NCBI GenBank assembly: GCA_949286885.1
Contig: CASEEG010000089.1
Location: forward strand, 1 to 39,628
Source of the DNA: an uncultured bacterium
GTDB lineage: Bacteria; Cyanobacteriota; Vampirovibrionia; Gastranaerophilales; Gastranaerophilaceae
DNA length: 39,628 bases
Direction of reading: 5' to 3'
The notes under the pieces were generated by a model. That model searched no databases. It was not told the origin of the DNA and saw nothing but the letters and a program-made list of their open reading frames with translations. Below are positions 34,207 to 39,628 of the stretch, piece by piece (within the stretch, counting starts at the first letter, position 1; each line of letters begins with the position of its first letter). The translations under genes and the position numbers were made by a program.

Positions 34207-35307
34207 ATGAAAACTTACAATTACGGTAAACAGCATTTGGATTTTTCAGATATAATGTCTGTAGTAGGGGTTTTAAGGTCTCCTTTTTTGACCTGTGGTC
34301 CTAAGGTGAAAGAATTTGAGTCTGCACTTTGTGCTTATACTGGTTCAAAGTATTGTGTTGCCGTTAACAGTGCAACTTCTGCTTTGCATATTGCAATGTT
34401 GGCGTTGGATATAAAATGCGATGATGAGGTTATTACAAGTCCAATTACTTTTTTGGCAAGTGCAAATTGTGCAAGATATTGCGGAGCAAAGGTTAAGTTT
34501 TGCGATATAGAAGAAACTACTGCAAATATTGATCCTTTAAAAATTGAGAGTTGTGTAACGAATAAGACTAAGGCAATAATTCCTGTTCACTTTGCGGGAC
34601 AGTCTTGCGATATGGAAGAAATTTACAAAATTGCTAAAAAATATAATTTAAAAGTTGTCGAAGATGCTGCTCATGCAATAGGTTCTGAGTACAAGGGAAA
34701 GAAGGTCGGTTGCTGCGAATTTTCTGACATGACAGTTTTTTCTTTTCATCCTGTTAAAACAATCACGACCGGAGAAGGCGGTGCTGTTTGCACAAATAAT
34801 GAAGAACTTTATAAAAAATTACTCGCTTTTAGATCCCATGGAATGCACAAAGATGGTGCTATGAAAAATAATTGGGAGTATGAGATGCGCGAGTTAGGAT
34901 ATAATTACCGTATGACCGACATTCAAGCTGCCTTGGGTGTTTCCCAATTAAAGAAATTAAACTTTTTCAAGAAGAGAAGACGCGAAATTGTTGATTATTA
35001 TAACAACAATCTTGGCTTGCCTCATCTTATCGAAAAAGAGTTTTCAAATGCTTGTTTTCATTTGTATCCGGTGATGGTAAGAAATCGTGCGGAATTTTAT
35101 AAGAGGGCCCGTGCCGAGAAATTAAATCTTCAGGTACATTATATCCCTGTTCACACTCAGCCGTATTATAAAGAGCAAGGTTACAATTGGGGAGACTTTC
35201 CTAATGCTGAAATATATTATAAAAAATGCATTTCTCTTCCCTTATACCCTGATTTAAAGAATTCAGATTTAGATGAAATAATAAGAAGGATTAAGGAAAT
35301 TTTATAG
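34207..35307 (+). CDS. pseC: UDP-4-amino-4,6-dideoxy-sugar aminotransferase PseC
   Basis: PseC aminates the PseB product at C4 using PLP and glutamate. It belongs to the DegT/DnrJ/EryC1 family. NSATSALHIAMLALD, SPITFLASANCARYCGA, VVEDAAHAIGSEYKGKKVG, FHPVKTITTGEGGAV (PLP lysine in HPVK) and NYRMTDIQAALGVSQ are the signatures. The ATG at 34207 gives a family-like N-terminus (YGKQHLDFSD) with a CGGA site; TTG 34183 and ATG 34189 in frame are less likely. It abuts the aldo/keto reductase gene with no gap. Confidence 0.94.
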   Translation: MKTYNYGKQHLDFSDIMSVVGVLRSPFLTCGPKVKEFESALCAYTGSKYCVAVNSATSALHIAMLALDIKCDDEVITSPITFLASANCARYCGAKVKFCDIEETTANIDPLKIESCVTNKTKAIIPVHFAGQSCDMEEIYKIAKKYNLKVVEDAAHAIGSEYKGKKVGCCEFSDMTVFSFHPVKTITTGEGGAVCTNNEELYKKLLAFRSHGMHKDGAMKNNWEYEMRELGYNYRMTDIQAALGVSQLKKLNFFKKRRREIVDYYNNNLGLPHLIEKEFSNACFHLYPVMVRNRAEFYKRARAEKLNLQVHYIPVHTQPYYKEQGYNWGDFPNAEIYYKKCISLPLYPDLKNSDLDEIIRRIKEIL

Positions 35308-36168
35308 ATGAAATTAGGATTAGGAACAGTTCAATTTGGTTGTAACTATGGTATTTCAAATACGAAAGGTCAAGTTGCTTTTGATGAAATACAAAAAATT
35401 TTAGATTACGCAATAGAGGTTGGTATTGACACTATAGATACTGCAAGTTTGTACGGCAATAGTGAAAATATTTTGGGGAAATTTGATTTAAGTAAATTTA
35501 ATGTAATTACTAAAACTATAAAAGTTGATAAAACACTCGACAGAAATACGAATCTGGAAAGATTTAAAGAGGCATTCTATAAATCTCAAAAAAACTTGGG
35601 ATATATAAAACTTTACGGATTAATGTTTCATGAAGCTAATGATTTATTAAGTCAAAATGCATATGAATTGTGGGATTTAGTATCTGACTTTAAAGATAAA
35701 GAATATGTTGAAAAGATTGGAGTTTCAGTATACACACCGGAACAACTAACTCAAATTATTGATAAATTTGATATTGATATAGTTCAATTACCATTAAATC
35801 TCTTAGACCAAAGATTTGTATACTTAATGAAAGAATTAAAACAAAAAAACATAGAAATCCATACACGTTCAACTTTTTTACAAGGACTATTATTGATGGA
35901 AAATCATGAGATTAATTCATATTTTGAAGAAATAAAACCTTTGTTGAAAACAATTCCTGAACCAAAATTAGCTTATGCATTACAATTTGTAAACAATATA
36001 AAAGAAGTAGATAAAATTATTGTAGGTACAACTTGTGTAAATGATTTAAGAGAAATAACTAAAGCTATAAAACAAGATATTAAATATATTGATTATAATA
36101 AGTATAAAACTTTGGATGAAAGATTTATTCTTCCTCAAAATTGGAAAATAAAACAGATGCAGAAATAA
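35308..36168 (+). CDS. Aldo/keto reductase in the nonulosonate cluster
   Basis: A 286-residue aldo/keto reductase barrel. The catalytic tetrad is readable: Asp44 and Tyr49 in DTASLYG, Lys69 in VITKT and His108 in LMFHEA. It would reduce a sugar keto or aldehyde group with NADPH. Such a gene is not part of the core six-step pseudaminic pathway but recurs in surface-sugar clusters, where it may tailor the sugar. The ATG follows the pseC stop by one or two bases without a good ribosome site. Base composition is far lower in GC than pseC (33 of 120 versus 44 of 120 in samples I counted by hand). Confidence 0.85.
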   Translation: MKLGLGTVQFGCNYGISNTKGQVAFDEIQKILDYAIEVGIDTIDTASLYGNSENILGKFDLSKFNVITKTIKVDKTLDRNTNLERFKEAFYKSQKNLGYIKLYGLMFHEANDLLSQNAYELWDLVSDFKDKEYVEKIGVSVYTPEQLTQIIDKFDIDIVQLPLNLLDQRFVYLMKELKQKNIEIHTRSTFLQGLLLMENHEINSYFEEIKPLLKTIPEPKLAYALQFVNNIKEVDKIIVGTTCVNDLREITKAIKQDIKYIDYNKYKTLDERFILPQNWKIKQMQK

Positions 36169-36208
36169 ATAAAAGATTATGTTACTATTAGATAATTAAG
36201 GAGAAAAG

Positions 36209-37234
36209 ATGGAAATTAGAAAATGTAAAAAATGTGGTTTTATTTTAGGAACAAGACCTAATATTTCTGACGTAGATGGTGTTTGTACACCGTGTATTAA
36301 TGCAGAAAAGAAAAAAAATATTGATTTCAAGAAAAGGCAAGCTTGGCTAACTCAATATATAAAAGATAATAAAGGAAATGGTGAATATGATTGCCTTGTT
36401 GCCGTTTCTGGCGGTAAAGATTCACATATGATTGTAAAACGTCTTGTTGAAAATCATGGTATAAAAAAGCCTTTGTTAGTTACATTAATGGACGAATTTA
36501 CTCCTACACAAGCTGGCATACACAATAGAAAAAATATATCAGAGCAGTTTGATTGTGATCATATTTATTATAGATTTTCACCAAAATCTTTCAGAGAACA
36601 TGCAAGAGAAGATTTTATAAATGATTGTTTTTCTCTTAAATGGTATGAGGAGAAAATTTACGCAAAGCCTTTTGAACTTGCTAAAAAATTTGGAATTAAT
36701 TTAGTTTTTTATGGTGAAAATGCTGAATTTGAGTATGGTGCAAATGAAGAACTCGAAATTTTTCATCCACTATCAGATGATGAAACAAAGGTAATATTTT
36801 TAGGCGCAATATATCCTTATAGCATTGATGATTCTTTAAAAGAAGCAAGGGAGGTTGGTTTTAAAGACTTGGATGATTTTAATGAATGGCAAAGAAGCGG
36901 ACAAATAGAAAATCATACTCAAGTTGATAGTATAGGTTATATTGTAGCGGTTTGGTTGAAGTTTATAAAGTTTGGTTTTCAAAGAGTTTCTGATATAGCT
37001 TGTCGCTATGTTAGGGATGGAAAATTAACTAGAGAACAAGCAGAATTGTTGATTAAAGAAAATGATTGGCAATTAGATAAAGCTGCAAAGCGTGATTTTT
37101 GTCAAATGGCAGGAATCACAGATAAAGAATTTGATGAAGTAATTGATCGCTTTGCTAATAGAGATTTGTTAATCAAGGATATAAATGGCAATTGGCGTAG
37201 AAAAGATTATTATGATCCTCAATGTATAAAATAG
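36209..37234 (+). CDS. N-acetyl sugar amidotransferase (PseA/WbpG-like)
   Basis: A 341-residue PP-loop ATPase of the N-acetyl sugar amidotransferase family. A four-cysteine zinc-type motif (Cys6, Cys9, Cys26, Cys29) precedes the SGGKDS ATP-pyrophosphatase loop at 67-72; YGENAEFEYG and VWLKFIKFGFQRVSDIACRY follow. Homologues (PseA, WbpG, LegG-like) use ammonia to turn an N-acetyl group into an acetamidino group on nonulosonates or uronic sugars. It probably needs HisH/HisF-like ammonia-supplying partners outside the window. AAGGAG precedes the ATG. GC content is low (32 of 120 in 36541-36660). Confidence 0.87.
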   Translation: MEIRKCKKCGFILGTRPNISDVDGVCTPCINAEKKKNIDFKKRQAWLTQYIKDNKGNGEYDCLVAVSGGKDSHMIVKRLVENHGIKKPLLVTLMDEFTPTQAGIHNRKNISEQFDCDHIYYRFSPKSFREHAREDFINDCFSLKWYEEKIYAKPFELAKKFGINLVFYGENAEFEYGANEELEIFHPLSDDETKVIFLGAIYPYSIDDSLKEAREVGFKDLDDFNEWQRSGQIENHTQVDSIGYIVAVWLKFIKFGFQRVSDIACRYVRDGKLTREQAELLIKENDWQLDKAAKRDFCQMAGITDKEFDEVIDRFANRDLLIKDINGNWRRKDYYDPQCIK

Positions 37235-37254
37235 CGAAGGTTGTTAGTTATTGT

Positions 37255-37827
37255 ATGATTTATAATAATGTATTGAACGGAAGTAAAATAAAATTACGTA
37301 TGGTTAAATTATCCGATTGTAATAGTTCCTATTGCAATTGGCTTAATGATATTGAGATAAATCAGTATCTTGAAACAAGATGGTCAATTCAAACAATAGA
37401 GAGTATTAAAGAATTTGTTAAATCAATAGAAGAAAGTTCTCATAGTTATTTATTTGCAATAATTTATGAAAACAAACATGTCGGAAATATAAAAATAGGC
37501 CCCATACAACCTATACATAAATACGCTGATATAAGTTACTTTATTGGTGAAAAGTCTGCTTGGGGTAAAGGAATCACTACTGAAGCAATAAGTTTAATTT
37601 GTGACTTTGCATTTAATATTCTTAAGTTAAATAAACTTTGTGCAGGAGTTTATGAGGATAATATTTCAAGTTCAAAAGTTTTGTTAAAAAATAAATTCAT
37701 ACAAGAAGGTATAAAAAGAAAACAATATTTAAGCGATAACTCAAGCAGTGATGGTGCTTCAGGAGTAGAGAGATACACAAATGTTTTAATGTATGGATTA
37801 TTGGCATCAGAATATCAAAAGGAGTAA
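37255..37827 (+). CDS. GNAT acetyltransferase, probable PseH role
   Basis: A 190-residue RimJ/RimL-like GNAT domain: LNGSKIKLRMVKLSDCNSSY, a WLNDIEINQYLETRW acceptor region, and ISYFIGEKSAWGKGITTEAI as the acetyl-CoA-binding loop. In pseudaminic clusters this position is filled by PseH, which N-acetylates the PseC product at the 4-amino group. That fits here but is inferred from context. ATG 37255 gives a family-like start; ATG 37222 in frame overlaps the upstream gene and neither has a strong ribosome site. Same low-GC block as its two neighbours. Confidence 0.8.
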   Translation: MIYNNVLNGSKIKLRMVKLSDCNSSYCNWLNDIEINQYLETRWSIQTIESIKEFVKSIEESSHSYLFAIIYENKHVGNIKIGPIQPIHKYADISYFIGEKSAWGKGITTEAISLICDFAFNILKLNKLCAGVYEDNISSSKVLLKNKFIQEGIKRKQYLSDNSSSDGASGVERYTNVLMYGLLASEYQKE

Positions 37828-37830
37828 AAC

Positions 37831-39159
37831 ATGAATGCTACAACTTTAAATAATAAAAAATCATTAGAATTACAACGAAAAGCAGTAAAATTGATACCGG
37901 GAATGACCCAACTTCTTTCAAAAAGACCGGACAGATATTCACGAGGGGTTTGGCCAACTTATTTTAAAGAGGCAAAAGGAATAGAAGTTGTTGATTTAGA
38001 CGATAACAGATATCTTGATTTTTCTATAGGCGGCATAGGTGCTACCGTTCTTGGGTATGCCGATGATGATGTTAATGACGCTGTAATTAGCGCGATCAAT
38101 AAGGGCAGTGCTTCAACACTTAACTGCTACGAGGAAGTTCAACTTGCTGAAAAATTATTAGAACTCCATCCCTGGGCCGATATGGCAAGGTTTGCGCGTG
38201 GCGGCGGGGAGGCAATGTCAATAGCAGTCAGAATTGCTCGCGTTGCTACAGGTAAGGATAAAATAGTATTTTGCGGTTATCATGGATGGTGCGATTGGTA
38301 TCTTGCTGCAAATTTGGGTAAAAAGGGTGCTCTTGATGATCAGTGGATAGCAGGATTAAATCCTAACGGTGTACCAAAGGGTTTGTGTGGCACGGCTATA
38401 CCCTTTTATTATAATGACATAAAAAGTTTTGAAGCTGCAGTTAATGAGGCCGGAGATGACTTGGCTGCAATAGTAATGGAGCCTATAAGGAATTTCTATC
38501 CCAACAAGGAGTTTATTGATGCAATCCATACTATGACAAAAACTAAAAAAGTCCCCCTTATCATTGATGAGATTTCGGCAGGATTCAGAATTTGCAATGG
38601 CGGTGCACATTTAAAATTAGGTTTTAATCCTGATATAGCAGTATTTTCAAAAGCGCTTGGGAATGGTTTTTGTTGTTCTGCCATAATTGGCAAAAAGCAA
38701 ATTATGGAATATGCCCAAGACGCTTTTATAACAAGCACAAATTGGACCGAAAGGGTGGGATCAGTTGCAGCTCTTGCCATGATTGATAAATTTGTAAAAA
38801 ATGATATGTCCTCACATCTGGTTAAAATAGCAGATATGGTATGGAATTGCTGGGATGAAGCAGCAAAAAAATATAATTTAGAAATTCATATAGGTGGTTT
38901 TAAGCCTATGATTCATTTTTCTTTTAATAAAAATCATGCCTGCAATATTGCCTATTTTACTCAAGAAATGCTTAAAAAAGGTTTTCTCGCAGGGAGTGGT
39001 TTTTATTCCATGTTTGCCCATAAAGAGGAACATGTTCAAAAATATAAACTTGCGCTGGATGATGTATTTAAGAGCTTATCGATTGCAATATCTCAAAACA
39101 AGGTTGAGGAGCTGTTGGAAGGCGCGCCGGCTGCAAGTGGTTTCCAGAGGATAAATTAA
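37831..39159 (+). CDS. Class III aminotransferase (glutamate-1-semialdehyde aminomutase-like)
   Basis: A 442-residue PLP enzyme of the subgroup-III aminotransferases. YLDFSIGGIGATVLGYAD, ARGGGEAMSIAVRIAR, YHGWCDWYLA, IIDEISAGFR (Asp246) and FSKALGNGF with the PLP lysine at 274 are clear. It resembles HemL, but the heme route would not need a gene here. In glycan clusters such enzymes aminate or transaminate a sugar intermediate. AAGGAG precedes the ATG. Composition returns to about 42% GC (50 of 120 in 38041-38160), unlike the three genes before it. Confidence 0.82.
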   Translation: MNATTLNNKKSLELQRKAVKLIPGMTQLLSKRPDRYSRGVWPTYFKEAKGIEVVDLDDNRYLDFSIGGIGATVLGYADDDVNDAVISAINKGSASTLNCYEEVQLAEKLLELHPWADMARFARGGGEAMSIAVRIARVATGKDKIVFCGYHGWCDWYLAANLGKKGALDDQWIAGLNPNGVPKGLCGTAIPFYYNDIKSFEAAVNEAGDDLAAIVMEPIRNFYPNKEFIDAIHTMTKTKKVPLIIDEISAGFRICNGGAHLKLGFNPDIAVFSKALGNGFCCSAIIGKKQIMEYAQDAFITSTNWTERVGSVAALAMIDKFVKNDMSSHLVKIADMVWNCWDEAAKKYNLEIHIGGFKPMIHFSFNKNHACNIAYFTQEMLKKGFLAGSGFYSMFAHKEEHVQKYKLALDDVFKSLSIAISQNKVEELLEGAPAASGFQRIN

Positions 39160-39161
39160 TT

Positions 39162-39628
39162 ATGAAAAAAATTACTATAATTCCTGCTAGAGGTGGCAGC
39201 AAGAGAATACCTAAGAAAAATATTAAAGAATTTATGGGCAAACCCATGATTGCTTACGCTATCGAAGCTGCACTGAATTCAAATATTTTCGATGAAGTTA
39301 TGGTCTCTACCGACAGTGAAGAAATAGCACAAATTGCGAAAAATTATGGCGCAAATGTTCCGTTTTTGCGTTCAAATATAACCGCAAGTGATACTGCCAT
39401 GACTTTTGATGTAATTGATGAAGTTTTGCATAAATACAAAGCGATGGGTAAGGAATTTGATTTATTGTGTTGTGTATATCCGTGCGTACCCTTTTTAAAG
39501 TCTAAAACCCTAAATGACGCTTTACAATTCATGTTAAAAAATGAAAGTGATGCTGTTATGCCCGTTTGCAAGTACCCCGTACCAATAGAATGGGCAATGA
39601 AAATTCAAAATGGAGTTCTTGTACCAAA
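39162..39628 (+). CDS. pseF: Pseudaminic acid cytidylyltransferase PseF, 3' end cut by window edge
   Basis: The N-terminal 155 residues of a CMP-nonulosonate synthetase. IIPARGGSKRIPKKNIK is the CTP-binding P-loop-like motif, and VMVSTDSEEIAQIAKNYGA, FDLLCCVYPCVPFL and DAVMPVCKYPVPIEWAM follow. PseF activates pseudaminic acid with CTP for transfer to protein or glycan; NeuA/LegF-type specificity is possible. AGAGGA precedes the ATG two bases after the aminotransferase stop. The C-terminus and probably pseG and pseI lie beyond the window. Confidence 0.9.
   Translation, partial: MKKITIIPARGGSKRIPKKNIKEFMGKPMIAYAIEAALNSNIFDEVMVSTDSEEIAQIAKNYGANVPFLRSNITASDTAMTFDVIDEVLHKYKAMGKEFDLLCCVYPCVPFLKSKTLNDALQFMLKNESDAVMPVCKYPVPIEWAMKIQNGVLVP

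Noticed and set aside
35308-37830. Reading the low-GC block as a mobile element
   Set aside because: No transposase, integrase, terminal repeats or target duplications flank it, so only a compositional anomaly is claimed.
38936-39154. Second plus-strand frame inside the aminotransferase gene
   Set aside because: It overlaps the well-matched class III aminotransferase in another frame and has no signals of its own.
1-39628. CRISPR arrays, tRNA or rRNA genes, insertion sequences, prophage
   Set aside because: No repeat-spacer pattern, cloverleaf-like intergenic segment, transposase, integrase or phage gene was seen; intergenic gaps are all about 130 bases or less.

Overview
This window looks like the chromosome of a low-GC, double-membraned, probably anaerobic bacterium. 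There are 40 supportable protein genes, the first and last cut by the window edges. I saw no rRNA, tRNA, CRISPR array, insertion sequence or phage gene, and no gene-free stretch above about 130 bases. A double envelope is suggested by a TonB-C-domain protein, an LPLAT-type acyltransferase and a nonulosonate cluster. Anaerobic life is suggested by a corrinoid iron-sulfur protein pair, a small 4Fe-4S ferredoxin and radical SAM enzymes. A CsaB-type pyruvyl transferase and the overall gene mix remind me of the non-photosynthetic relatives of cyanobacteria (Vampirovibrionia/Melainabacteria, e.g. Gastranaerophilales). That placement is inference only; I could run no phylogeny.

Layout. 1-9063: the end of an HDOD protein, ruvB with an ArsB/NhaD-type ion transporter (minus strand), secA, a predicted membrane zinc peptidase, a radical SAM protein (TIGR01212/YhcC type), surE and a ThiS-like sulfur carrier. 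9117-15409: purH, an Fsr-like MFS exporter, a small unknown gene, maf, corA, an HI0933-type flavoprotein and folK. 15486-19368: ftsH followed by the two corrinoid iron-sulfur protein genes acsD and acsC in one overlapping run. 19365-24508 (minus): an operon of a PfkB-family protein, a CsaB-type pyruvyl transferase, a HisA-HisI-HisE fusion, hisD and a DUF374 acyltransferase. 24591-27930: SDR, B12-binding radical SAM protein, DUF2023-like protein, ferredoxin and a small secreted coiled-coil protein. 27931-33069: recJ, a Bax-inhibitor-1 family protein, coaE, an agmatinase-family enzyme and a TonB-C-domain protein. 33165-39628: a pseudaminic-acid-type cluster (pseB, pseC, aldo/keto reductase, sugar amidotransferase, GNAT, class III aminotransferase, pseF) that runs off the right edge.

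How it works together. The last block makes a CMP-activated nonulosonic acid for surface glycosylation; three extra genes suggest a modified sugar, possibly acetamidino-bearing. The pyruvyl transferase, SDR and PfkB-like gene hint at more surface-polymer chemistry. acsC and acsD appear without the CO dehydrogenase/acetyl-CoA synthase genes, so a methyl-transfer role outside acetogenesis should be considered.

The most notable points are these. Extended -10 promoters (TGn + hexamer) recur, and in at least five genes the hexamer lies exactly 6 nt before the ATG, predicting leaderless mRNAs. A palindromic -10 element is shared by ftsH and folK. The CFeSP pair seems orphaned. HisA is fused to HisIE. 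The PfkB protein has lost its catalytic Asp. A block of about 27% GC lies inside the nonulosonate cluster. Several convergent genes overlap, and one terminator lies inside recJ.
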